Positions 52,484 through 62,332 of a stretch of DNA of 64,000 nucleotides are shown here, one piece after another. Each line of letters starts with the position of its first letter. Position 1 is the stretch's first letter. Source of the stretch: JAIEOG01 sp964611895 (GTDB lineage: Bacteria > Bdellovibrionota > FAC87 > UBA2466); NCBI GenBank assembly GCA_964611895.1, contig CAZTDN010000006.1, forward strand, positions 1 through 64,000. Direction: 5' to 3'. The position numbers and the translations under genes were made by a program. The notes under the pieces were generated by a model that did not search any database, was not told the origin of the DNA, and worked only from the letters and a program-made list of their open reading frames with translations.

Positions 52484-53197
52484 TTAGACAGACAGGATCT
52501 TGGACTGGAGATCAAAGAGCGTTCTCAGGCCGTCGGTAGCCAGATCTAGGAGCGCGTTAAGCTGTGCACGATCGAAGGGCGTGGACTCCGCCGTTCCCTG
52601 CACTTCGATGAACTTTCCTGTCCCCGTCATGACAATGTTCATATCCACTGCAGCGTCCTTGTCCTCGAGATAGTTTAGATCCAGCATCGGAACTTCACCG
52701 ACCATTCCAACAGACACCGCTGCAACGGCAGTCTTTAAGACATTGCCTAACGCTGGGGTGTTTTGGGAAAGCTTTTTCAGCGCGAGACCCAGCGCCACAT
52801 AAGCACCAGTGATCGAGGCTGTCCTCGTACCACCGTCGGCGTCCATGACGTCGCAATCAATCAACACCGACCTTTCACCCAACGGAGCAAAGTCAATACA
52901 GGTTCGAAGGCTTCTTCCGATGAGCCGCTGAATTTCCTGGGTGCGCCCCCCTAATTTAGATCGTTCCCTCTGAATTCTCTGGCCCGAACTTCCGGGTAAC
53001 ATGGAGTATTCGGCTGTGAGCCAACCTCGCCCAGAACCTTTGAGAAAATGCGGCACGGAGTCTTCCAGGGTGGCACTGCAAATCACGCGGGTATTGCCAA
53101 ATTCGATGAGACAGGACCCAGGGGGACTGGCTAGAAAATGCGGGGTGATTTTGACGGGTCGGAGTTGGTTCGAGCTTCTGCCATCGTTTCGTGCCAT
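52484..53197 (-). CDS. rph: Ribonuclease PH
   Basis: A 237-residue phosphorolytic 3'-exonuclease that trims tRNA 3' ends. Family features: MARNDGRSSNQLRPVKI start, ERSKLGGRTQEIQRLIGRSLR near residue 80, CDVMDADGGTRTASITGAYVAL near 115. Length is that of E. coli (238). The start at 53197 fits the family; seven further codons are open upstream. It is followed at five bases by rdgB. Confidence 0.95.
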   Translation of the reverse strand: MARNDGRSSNQLRPVKITPHFLASPPGSCLIEFGNTRVICSATLEDSVPHFLKGSGRGWLTAEYSMLPGSSGQRIQRERSKLGGRTQEIQRLIGRSLRTCIDFAPLGERSVLIDCDVMDADGGTRTASITGAYVALGLALKKLSQNTPALGNVLKTAVAAVSVGMVGEVPMLDLNYLEDKDAAVDMNIVMTGTGKFIEVQGTAESTPFDRAQLNALLDLATDGLRTLFDLQSKILSV

Positions 53198-53227
53198 AGA
53201 GCGAAGCTTTATCACCACCGCTTTGAT

Positions 53228-54052
53228 TTAGGTAGTGCGTTTATTCGCCGGGCGCACGGCCCCAGAGCGACTAATACGGCGCATTTGCAGAGCGAACCCC
53301 AAAACTCCTTCTGCAATTCCAGTTGCGATTCGATTTTGATAGGCAGGTCGCGCCAACGCCGCCGCTTCTTCTGCGTGCGTTAGGTACCCTATCTCTATAA
53401 GCAACGCCGGCATTTGAGTTCCCGATAAAACCGCGAAGGGTGCCTGGCGCACCCCCTTGCCGTTGGGTCGCAAGAGTGCGGCGAGTGATGCGTAGACAGA
53501 CTCGGCGAATCGACTGCTTTCTAGAATATGGGTATTCGTCTTCAAGTCAGAGAGAATGGACAAAACCCCCGGAGACAGGTTCGGGGTTTCGGTTTCGGCG
53601 TTTTCTTGGCGAGCTATTCGCGAAGCTTCGGCATCGGATGCCTCATTTGAAAGAAAATATACTTCAAACCCCCGCGCTCTTGGTGCTGGAGACGAATTCG
53701 CGTGAATGCTCACAAAAAGATCCGCTCCCCAGTCGTTTGCACGCTTGGCTCTATCGCGCAAGGGCACAAAATGATCTGCGTTTCGCGTGAGCTGAACTTC
53801 TATTGGAAAGTCCGCTAGACGAGCAGAACGGTCTAAACGAGCTTTTACATGAGTTGCAACACGTAGGCACAACTCTTTCTCCATCACTCCATGAAATCCT
53901 GGAGCGCCAAAATCATGCCCGCCGTGTCCTACATCCACCAGCACTTTAAACTTCTTTGGAGCTGGCAATGGCGCTGGAGACTCGGGACTGGTCCCACCCC
54001 AAAGTGATGCATGAAAACAAATGACACAAAGAATGAAAGAGAACTTTTTCAT
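53228..54052 (-). CDS. N-acetylmuramoyl-L-alanine amidase
   Basis: A 274-residue exported Amidase_3 family enzyme. Signal peptide MKKFSFILCVICFHASLWG, then VLVDVGHGGHDFGAPGFHGVMEKEL (His and Glu zinc ligands), TRNADHFVPLRDRAKRAN, LFVSIHANSSPA (His) and LLIEIGYLTHAEEA (catalytic Glu). It cleaves the amide between MurNAc and the peptide. The start at 54052 gives the cleanest signal. It diverges from the SpoIID-like gene. The two may both act on peptidoglycan. Confidence 0.92.
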   Translation of the reverse strand: MKKFSFILCVICFHASLWGGTSPESPAPLPAPKKFKVLVDVGHGGHDFGAPGFHGVMEKELCLRVATHVKARLDRSARLADFPIEVQLTRNADHFVPLRDRAKRANDWGADLFVSIHANSSPAPRARGFEVYFLSNEASDAEASRIARQENAETETPNLSPGVLSILSDLKTNTHILESSRFAESVYASLAALLRPNGKGVRQAPFAVLSGTQMPALLIEIGYLTHAEEAAALARPAYQNRIATGIAEGVLGFALQMRRISRSGAVRPANKRTT

Positions 54053-54105
54053 GGTAAGATTAAACAAGCTTCTTAGTTTTCCTCTTTTTCAGAAAATCAA
54101 AATCC

Positions 54106-55404
54106 ATGAAAATCCGAAAAAAAGAACTTCTAGGTTTAAGTATTTGGTTTGCGACAACGCTGTGCGGGATTACGACGGCCTCGGAAGGCTCGAGCGTCTG
54201 GAACTATTCTCAGTTTAGCACACCCATCCGAGTGCTTCTACACAGGTCGCGGGGCGCGGTGGAATTACTCAACGTGCTACCAGCTACGGTCCGAATCGAT
54301 TCCACCTGGAAAGCACCGAAACTTTCTCAGGGCAGGCTTCTGTTTGGTGCGCAGAGCCAATCGCAATTGCGAATGATTCGCATTCCTTACAAACCCGTAA
54401 TCGCCGACGAAATCGAAATGTCCGTGCCGGAAGAGCCACCTGGCTTCCTCGTAAACGCTGCGCATTACCGCGGGCGCATGCGCCTGCGCGTTATGAACGG
54501 AGAGCTCTTCCTCGTCAATGTGCTGCCGCTGGAGACGTACCTCAAAGGCACAGTCGGTGGTGAAATGAATCCTAGCTGGCCCCTCGAAGCGCTTAAAGCG
54601 CAGACGGTAGCTGCCCGAAGCTATGCTTTGTACAAAATGCACCATAGTCGCCACGCACTTTATGATCTCGAGAACACGACCGAAGACCAGGTTTACGTGG
54701 GCAGCAAGGGAGAATCTCCAACAGTAATACGCGCTGTTCGAGAAACGGCGGGGATGTACCTGGCTGGAGATAAGGGGGCTTCGATAGTTCACTACCACTC
54801 GAGGTGCGGAGGTGAGACACAATCGGCATCCGCGGCATGGGGAGCGACAAAATCTGAAAGCCGCGCAGTGCCGTGCGCTTTTTGCCGACAAAACCCCTAT
54901 CGTTGGACAGCCAGTTGGAGCCCGCAGACCTTTTACAAAAAACTAGGTCTCCCTTTTGGTTTGGGCGCGCGGTTTTTGCCTGCACGACGCTCAATCTCCG
55001 GTCGTGTTCAGGAAATAGATGTTCTTGCAGGCGGGCAACGCCATCGAATTACCAGCGAAGCCGCTCGGCGCTTGCTCGGTTATGAAAACCTCAAAAGCAC
55101 CTTTTTCGAGATCAGGGAATCCGCAGACGAAATCCGCGTCCATGGAGTGGGCGCAGGGCACGGAGTGGGCATGTGCCAGTGGGGGGCGAAACACCTGGCC
55201 GAGCGAGGCATGGGGTTTTTGAACATATTGCGCCACTACTACCCCTCAGAAAATATTGCCCGTTGGATACCTGCGCCACCCGCTCAAAAAAACTTGGATC
55301 CCCATCGACTTGCTGGCATAGGGTACGCGCATGCTCGATCTCCAAGACTACAATTTTCCGCTACCGGAAACTCTTATCGCCCGTTTTCCCGTCTCGCCCC
55401 GTGA
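54106..55404 (+). CDS. SpoIID/LytB domain protein
   Basis: A 432-residue protein with a signal-like start (MKIRKKELLGLSIWFATTLCG) and the SpoIID core: VNVLPLETYLKGTVGGEMNPSWPLEALKAQTVAARSYAL at about residues 140-178, VHYHSRCGGETQSA near 230, and GVGAGHGVGMCQWGAKHLAERG near 345. SpoIID-type enzymes are lytic transglycosylases acting on denuded peptidoglycan in sporulation, and relatives occur in many non-sporulating bacteria. It overlaps queA by 74 bases. Confidence 0.92.
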   Translation: MKIRKKELLGLSIWFATTLCGITTASEGSSVWNYSQFSTPIRVLLHRSRGAVELLNVLPATVRIDSTWKAPKLSQGRLLFGAQSQSQLRMIRIPYKPVIADEIEMSVPEEPPGFLVNAAHYRGRMRLRVMNGELFLVNVLPLETYLKGTVGGEMNPSWPLEALKAQTVAARSYALYKMHHSRHALYDLENTTEDQVYVGSKGESPTVIRAVRETAGMYLAGDKGASIVHYHSRCGGETQSASAAWGATKSESRAVPCAFCRQNPYRWTASWSPQTFYKKLGLPFGLGARFLPARRSISGRVQEIDVLAGGQRHRITSEAARRLLGYENLKSTFFEIRESADEIRVHGVGAGHGVGMCQWGAKHLAERGMGFLNILRHYYPSENIARWIPAPPAQKNLDPHRLAGIGYAHARSPRLQFSATGNSYRPFSRLAP

Positions 55405-56347
55405 TCAGTCGGCCCTCTTGTGCGCCCATCGCCAGAACCTTGAGCTCGCCGACCATAAATTCTCCGACTTAGATACCCTGTTGCGCGCGGGCGACACGCT
55501 CGTGCTCAATCAAACCAAAGTTCTCAAAGCCCGTGTCTTTGGACAGAGCGCCTCCGGCCGACGCTTTGAGGTTTTCTTGCTGGGACAGAGCGGAGTTCCT
55601 GAAGTTTGGGAGTGCTTGGTGCGCCCTGGAAAACACATCAAAGAGGGAGGGACCGACCTTTTTTTTCCTGGTGGGATGCGGGCGTCAGTCTGCCGCGACC
55701 CGCATCAAAACAGACAGTTCCTCATTCGCTTTTCTACTTCAGGAGCGGGGTGGTTCGATTGGCTGGAAAAAACGGGCCAAGTCCCCCTGCCTCCCTATCT
55801 CAAACGCGAGGCCGACGAATCGGACGCGATCTCCTACCAAACTGTTTACGCCAAAAATCCAGGCTCAGTCGCAGCTCCAACGGCTGGCTTGCATTTTACT
55901 CCGGAGCTTCTGACCCGACTGAAAAGTCGCGGCATCCAAATCGAGACGCTCGACCTTCAAATCGGTTATGGGACCTTTTCGCCCATTGATCCCAGCACAC
56001 AGGTTCTGCACGAAGAACACTATTGTATCAGTCCGGCTACCGCGCAACGCCTGAGCGCGGCGCGAGAGCAGGGCCGCAGAATCGTCGCAGTGGGAACGAC
56101 TGCTCTGCGCGCGCTGGAGTCGGCTGCGTCGGGGAAACTGGAAGGGCAAACCAACCTGTTTATTCGTCCAGGGTATCGCTTCACCCAAGTAGACGGACTG
56201 ATAACGAACTTTCACCTTCCTCAGTCCTCGTTGTTTATATTGATTGCTGCGTTCATGGGCAGGGAGAACGCACTGCATGCCTACGGCCATGCGATTGACC
56301 GGAAATACCGCTTTTATAGCTATGGGGACGCGATGCTGATTCTTTGA
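55331..56347 (+). CDS. queA: S-adenosylmethionine:tRNA ribosyltransferase-isomerase
   Basis: A 338-residue QueA, which builds the epoxyqueuosine sidechain on tRNA. Features: LDLQDYNFPLPETLIARFPV start, LVLNQTKVLKARVFG, GSVAAPTAGLHFT near 180, and DGLITNFHLPQSSLFIL near 300. Starts inside the end of the SpoIID gene. Length is as in E. coli (356) within a few percent. Confidence 0.96.
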   Translation: MLDLQDYNFPLPETLIARFPVSPRDQSALLCAHRQNLELADHKFSDLDTLLRAGDTLVLNQTKVLKARVFGQSASGRRFEVFLLGQSGVPEVWECLVRPGKHIKEGGTDLFFPGGMRASVCRDPHQNRQFLIRFSTSGAGWFDWLEKTGQVPLPPYLKREADESDAISYQTVYAKNPGSVAAPTAGLHFTPELLTRLKSRGIQIETLDLQIGYGTFSPIDPSTQVLHEEHYCISPATAQRLSAAREQGRRIVAVGTTALRALESAASGKLEGQTNLFIRPGYRFTQVDGLITNFHLPQSSLFILIAAFMGRENALHAYGHAIDRKYRFYSYGDAMLIL

Positions 56348-56361
56348 CCCCATCTTATGTC

Positions 56362-56391
56362 TTGACGGGCTCGGTCAGTCGTCACTAGAGT
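56362..56391 (+). promoter_or_regulatory. Candidate promoter of the rpsU-dnaG-rpoD operon
   Basis: TTGACG at 56362-56367 and TAGAGT at 56386-56391 (18-base spacer) precede rpsU by about 23 bases. Five of six and four of six positions match the sigma-70 boxes. It would drive the macromolecular synthesis operon. Confidence 0.5.
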
Positions 56392-56413
56392 AGCGATTTT
56401 CTAGGAGATTGGT

Positions 56414-56605
56414 TTGCCCGGACTTCGAGTAAAAGATAACGAACCTTACGATAGCGCTTTGCGCCGCTTTAAAAAGCAGTGCGAAAAAGCTGGCATTCTT
56501 TCAGAAGTGCGCCGCCGCGAATTTTACGAAAAGCCTTCCGTTCGCCGGAAGAAAAAGTCGATCGCTGCCCGTAAGCGCGCCATGAAACGCCAAGATCGTC
56601 GATAG
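56414..56605 (+). CDS. rpsU: 30S ribosomal protein S21
   Basis: A 63-residue basic protein with the bS21 pattern (GLRVKDNEPYDSALRRFKKQCEKAGILSEVRRREFYEKPSVRRKKK). The start is a TTG with AGGAG six bases upstream. First gene of the operon rpsU - yqeY - dnaG - rpoD, the classical macromolecular synthesis operon. Confidence 0.97.
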   Translation: MPGLRVKDNEPYDSALRRFKKQCEKAGILSEVRRREFYEKPSVRRKKKSIAARKRAMKRQDRR

Positions 56606-56616
56606 ATCTCATTTCT

Positions 56617-57066
56617 ATGGACCTCAAAACTCAGCTACAAACTGATATGAAGGACGCCATGCGCGCCCAAGACTCAGTGAAACTGGGTGCGGTGCGAATG
56701 CTCATTTCCGAAATTAAAAAGCGGGAAATCGACAAGCGCTCTCCGCTGGAAGAAGCTGAAATCCATAAAGTTATTCAGACTTTGCTCAAGCAGCGTGCCG
56801 ACTCCATCGAGGCCTTTCTCAAGGCCAACCGAACAGATCTAGTGGATAAAGAACGCCGGGAAGTCGATGTACTTAAAGTCTACCTCCCCCAACAACTCTC
56901 GGCCCAAGAAGTCGAAGCGCTTGTCACGGCGGCGATTGCCGAAACCGGGGCCAATAAACCCGCGGATATCGGCCTGGTCATGAAGGCTGTGCTGGCCAAA
57001 GCCGCTGGACGCGCAGACGGAAAACTCGTCAACGAACTTGCTCGCACCAAACTTGCCCCAAAGTAA
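56617..57066 (+). CDS. yqeY: GatB/YqeY domain protein
   Basis: A 149-residue YqeY family protein (MDLKTQLQTDMKDAMRAQDSVKLGAVRMLISEIKKREID, then VLKVYLPQQLSAQEVEALV, and a C-terminal GRADGKLVNELARTKL). The family resembles the tail of the GatB amidotransferase and may bind tRNA or its adapters. It often sits next to rpsU and dnaG, as here. Confidence 0.92.
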   Translation: MDLKTQLQTDMKDAMRAQDSVKLGAVRMLISEIKKREIDKRSPLEEAEIHKVIQTLLKQRADSIEAFLKANRTDLVDKERREVDVLKVYLPQQLSAQEVEALVTAAIAETGANKPADIGLVMKAVLAKAAGRADGKLVNELARTKLAPK

Positions 57067-57150
57067 GTCGCTCAGCTGAAGCTTTTTGTTCCGGCCGCTT
57101 TCGTTGTATCCGTGTACGAAGTGCGCTGGGTTTGCTGCGTCTGAGGGACT

Positions 57151-58968
57151 GTGTTTTCAGAAGGGACATTAGCCAGTATCCGGGAGCGGATGAACATTGT
57201 AGACTTGGTGGGCGAGTACGTTCAATTGAAGAAGAGCGGGCAAGCCTACCAGGGGCTATGCCCATTCCACTCTGAGAAAAGCCCTTCTTTTTACGTCCAC
57301 CCCCTCAAGCAGGTGTTCCGGTGTTTTGGGTGCCAGAAGGGCGGCAACGTATTTTCTTTCTTGATGGCTATCGAGGGAATGAGCTTTCCGGAAACGGTCC
57401 AAAAGCTCGCCGACCGCACGGGTGTGAAGCTCGAACAAGTCGATCGGCACTCGCGGGTCCCCAACCCCCTCGAGAACGCCACTCGGCAGCTCGCCGCATT
57501 GGATTGGGCTGGAAAATACTTTCATTACCTCTTGAATGAAGTCCCGGACTACTCGTTTGCCAAAGACTACATTGAAAAACGCGGTATTCGACGAGAAACC
57601 GTGGATCGATTTCAGATCGGTGTGGCCCCCCGCGGGTGGAATACGCTGTTACGTTTGTTGATTAAACGAGGGTTCAGTCTGGGAGAACTTGTGCAGGCAG
57701 GCCTGGTCGTTGAGCGGGCGGAATCCGAGAGCGGGGGTTACGATCGCTTTCGTGAGCGATTGATGTTCCCCATTCGCAATCGTGATGGCCAAATCGTCGG
57801 ATTTGGGGCCCGAGCCCTTAAAGAAGGCGATCAGCCGAAATATTTGAACTCGCCCGAAAACCCTATCTTCTCCAAGCGCCGATTGCTCTACGGCATGTAC
57901 GAAGGCCAGCGCGCGATCCGACAGATGGGAGAAGTCATCCTGGTCGAAGGCTACATGGATGTCGTGGGGCTTCATCAGGCTGGCGTGCAAAACGCTATCG
58001 CCACCATGGGAACCGCTCTCACCGAAGACCACTGCGCCGAACTCAAACCCCTTACACGAAGAGCGGTAACGGTTTTTGATCCTGACAATGCGGGCAAGGA
58101 AGCGTGGCATCGATCGGTCCACCTGTTTTTAACCTCGGGGTTCTTCGCCAAAGACCTTTCGTTGCCTAACGGATTAGACCCGGACGAGTTTGTGCAGCAA
58201 CACAGTGCCGAAGAGTTTTACCGACTTTGCGCCGCAGCACCACGTCAGGTGACCAAGCTGCTCAAAGAGATTGCTCAACGAGGCCCTCTTTCTGAAAGTG
58301 AGATCTCGCAAGCCTTGACCGATCTTACCCCTTTGCTCATCGCGAGCCGACGACTGCCCGATCGTGCAGTACTTTGGGATGACATCAGTTTGGTTCTGGG
58401 TATTTCCGTTCCAGTGCTGACTGAAATTGCTGAGGCCGCTATCAAACGGGCTGGGTCCGCCGACCCATCTGCACCCCTACAGAGCCCCAAAACCCCCAAT
58501 CGCCCGAGCAAAGAAAAGGGCCTAAACCGGATCGAACTCCAGTTTTTTGCTGCTTGTGTGGAGTCTCCCCAAAGTTTTTTGGCTCTGGAAAAAGCTCGCT
58601 GGGCCGGCGGAATTGCCGACCCCGCCATTCGAAGCTGGTTGGAAAAGCTTCATGAATGCGCTAACCCATTGGAATTTAGAGAAAAACTTGGCTCTCTTAT
58701 CCATTTGGGGGGGCCGCAGGAACTGACGGCCGCTGCCGCCGGTGGTGTATTTGAAGAAACCCCACCCACTCAAAATGGGGGGGTTTTTCAGGCCATCGCC
58801 GATAGAGTCTTTCAAAAGCAAAAAGAACAGGAAATCAAATCCCTCTCTGCCCAGGTGAAACTGACCGCCCGGATGGGGGACACGGCAGAGCAAGAAAGGC
58901 TCCTAAATCGGCTACAAGAATTGCGGGCTCAGCCGACTCCCCCCACAGAAGAAGGTAACGCTGGTTGA
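57151..58968 (+). CDS. dnaG: DNA primase
   Basis: A 605-residue primase. It has the N-terminal CHC2 zinc finger (CPFH then CFGC near residues 37-57), the RNA polymerase core with the TOPRIM motifs EGYMDVVGLHQ and FDPDNAG, and the C-terminal helicase-binding domain. The start is a GTG with GAGGG close upstream. Primase makes Okazaki primers. Its stop codon overlaps the candidate -35 of the rpoD promoter. Confidence 0.96.
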   Translation: MFSEGTLASIRERMNIVDLVGEYVQLKKSGQAYQGLCPFHSEKSPSFYVHPLKQVFRCFGCQKGGNVFSFLMAIEGMSFPETVQKLADRTGVKLEQVDRHSRVPNPLENATRQLAALDWAGKYFHYLLNEVPDYSFAKDYIEKRGIRRETVDRFQIGVAPRGWNTLLRLLIKRGFSLGELVQAGLVVERAESESGGYDRFRERLMFPIRNRDGQIVGFGARALKEGDQPKYLNSPENPIFSKRRLLYGMYEGQRAIRQMGEVILVEGYMDVVGLHQAGVQNAIATMGTALTEDHCAELKPLTRRAVTVFDPDNAGKEAWHRSVHLFLTSGFFAKDLSLPNGLDPDEFVQQHSAEEFYRLCAAAPRQVTKLLKEIAQRGPLSESEISQALTDLTPLLIASRRLPDRAVLWDDISLVLGISVPVLTEIAEAAIKRAGSADPSAPLQSPKTPNRPSKEKGLNRIELQFFAACVESPQSFLALEKARWAGGIADPAIRSWLEKLHECANPLEFREKLGSLIHLGGPQELTAAAAGGVFEETPPTQNGGVFQAIADRVFQKQKEQEIKSLSAQVKLTARMGDTAEQERLLNRLQELRAQPTPPTEEGNAG

Positions 58969-58992
58969 CCCCGCCAGATAAACGTCTATAAA
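58965..58992 (+). promoter_or_regulatory. Candidate promoter of rpoD
   Basis: TTGACC at 58965-58970 overlaps the dnaG stop codon; TATAAA follows at 58987-58992 with a 16-base spacer. Both boxes match five of six positions. It is 100 bases before the rpoD ATG, giving rpoD its own promoter in addition to the operon promoter. Confidence 0.55.
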
Positions 58993-59091
58993 TAATAGAA
59001 TTGCGAGGGCTTGGCGTGGTGTGTTAAATACTTGGGTTTGATCTCGCTTGCCGCAGCAGTTGCGTCCTTATACTGACGGGGTGCCTTTAGA

Positions 59092-60987
<1,896 letters not shown>

Positions 60988-61001
60988 ACACTCTTGTTCG
61001 C

Positions 61002-61078
61002 GGGCCCATAGCTCAGTTGGTTAGAGCAGTCGGCTCATAACCGATAGGTCCCAGGTTCAAGTCCTGGTGGGCCCACCA
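61002..61078 (+). tRNA. tRNA with CAU anticodon (Met or Ile2)
   Basis: A 77-base cloverleaf including CCA: acceptor GGGCCCA pairs with TGGGCCC, D-loop AGTTGGTTA, anticodon stem TCGG/CCGA with loop CTCATAA (anticodon CAT), TΨC arm CCAGG/CCTGG with TTCAAGT. CAU serves elongator Met, initiator Met or lysidine-modified Ile. The acceptor pairs fully, so it is not an initiator. Met and Ile2 cannot be separated with certainty by eye. Confidence 0.95.
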
Positions 61079-61094
61079 GGACTTGGCGGGTTAG

Positions 61095-61877
61095 GTGGAC
61101 AAACAGGGGGAGATGCACTACCTATCCGACATGCCTTCTTCAATTGAGACCCAATACGAATGCCTAGCGGAACTTAGGGAAATCGAACAACGCATTTATC
61201 TCGTTGAAAGAGATGCTTTGGCCATTCCAGACGAGCTCAAGCGCAAAGACTCGGAAATCCTTCACAAAAGACAGGCTCTAGATTCAGCAAAAGCGCTGTT
61301 TCAAGAAAACGAGAAAAAACTCCGCGCTGCGGAAAGAGACCTCAAAGAGAAAGAAGACGCGCTCTTCAAGGCTGAAGGCAAAATGATGGAGGTCAAAACC
61401 AACGCCGAGTACCTGGCCGCCACCAAAGAAAATCTGATTCAAAAAGACGCAAAGAGCGCAATGGAAGATGGCGTGCTTCAGCTGATTACCTCACTCGAAG
61501 AGATAAAATCAAAAGTCGCAGTCATCGAAGCGGACTTCAAAAAAGATGAGGCTGTCCTTCTGGCGGAAAAAACCAAGCTAAACGCAGAACACCAGGAACT
61601 CCTTAAGACTCTCTCTACTCTTCAGGAAAAGCGCAAAGGACTCACTGCGCAACTGGACCCGGCGACCGCCGCAATGTTCAACAAACTCGTCGCAATGAAA
61701 AAAGGCGTCGCCATCACTCAAACCGAAAATGGACGTTGCTTAGGGTGCAATATGGCCGTACGTGCTCAGATTTATAATGAAGTCCTTGGCCGAAAGACCG
61801 TACACCGCTGCCCAAATTGCGGAAAAATACTCATCACAAGTAAACGTATTTTAGAAACCGATGGCGTAACAGCCTGA
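61095..61877 (+). CDS. Zinc ribbon coiled-coil protein (C4-type)
   Basis: A protein of up to 260 residues. A long coiled coil (about residues 20-190, many Leu/Lys/Glu heptads) is followed by a C4 zinc ribbon (CLGC near 220 and CPNC near 240). It matches the C4-type zinc ribbon (DUF164) family found next to RNase H or dnaG-type genes. The start is uncertain: GTG at 61095, ATG at 61113 (behind GGGGGAG) or ATG at 61131. It follows the tRNA and precedes the RNase HI-like gene by 11 bases. Confidence 0.85.
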   Translation: MDKQGEMHYLSDMPSSIETQYECLAELREIEQRIYLVERDALAIPDELKRKDSEILHKRQALDSAKALFQENEKKLRAAERDLKEKEDALFKAEGKMMEVKTNAEYLAATKENLIQKDAKSAMEDGVLQLITSLEEIKSKVAVIEADFKKDEAVLLAEKTKLNAEHQELLKTLSTLQEKRKGLTAQLDPATAAMFNKLVAMKKGVAITQTENGRCLGCNMAVRAQIYNEVLGRKTVHRCPNCGKILITSKRILETDGVTA

Positions 61878-61888
61878 ATCGGCGCAAA

Positions 61889-62302
61889 ATGCTCCCCATG
61901 TCTCGAAGCCTCACTTTGTTTTGCGACGGCGCAAGCCGGGGAAACCCTGGCCCTGGATCCTACGGGTTTGTGATCTACGAAAATGGCATTCTGATCTCAA
62001 AAGAAGGGCGCGCGCTGGGGTCCGTAACCAATAACGTGGCCGAGTACGCCGGACTGATTCAAGGGCTGGTAAAGTGTATTGCTCTCGAAGCCACACAGCT
62101 AACAGTAAAAAGTGACTCCCAGGTCCTTGTTCGCCAACTCAACGGCCAGTACAAAGTTAAGGCCCCCCACCTCCAGGAGTTGGTTCGAGAGGCGAAGGAA
62201 CTTCTTAAAAACTTCAATTCCGTCCAGATCTTGCACATCCCTCGCGAAGAGAACAAAGAAGCCGATAGGGTTGCAAACGCAGCGCTCGACGGAACGCTCT
62301 AG
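61889..62302 (+). CDS. rnhA: Ribonuclease HI-like protein
   Basis: A 137-residue RNase H fold protein with the acidic catalytic residues in FCDGASRGNPGPGSYG (Asp), NNVAEYAGLIQGL (Glu), SDSQVLVRQLNG (Asp) and the EENKEADRVAN tail (Asp). It belongs to the RNase HI branch lacking the basic handle, often seen with zinc ribbon proteins. It degrades RNA in RNA:DNA hybrids. A histidine kinase gene follows after 30 bases. Confidence 0.88.
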   Translation: MLPMSRSLTLFCDGASRGNPGPGSYGFVIYENGILISKEGRALGSVTNNVAEYAGLIQGLVKCIALEATQLTVKSDSQVLVRQLNGQYKVKAPHLQELVREAKELLKNFNSVQILHIPREENKEADRVANAALDGTL

Positions 62303-62332
62303 CCGATATATAGCCCGCTTAAGGAGGGGCCC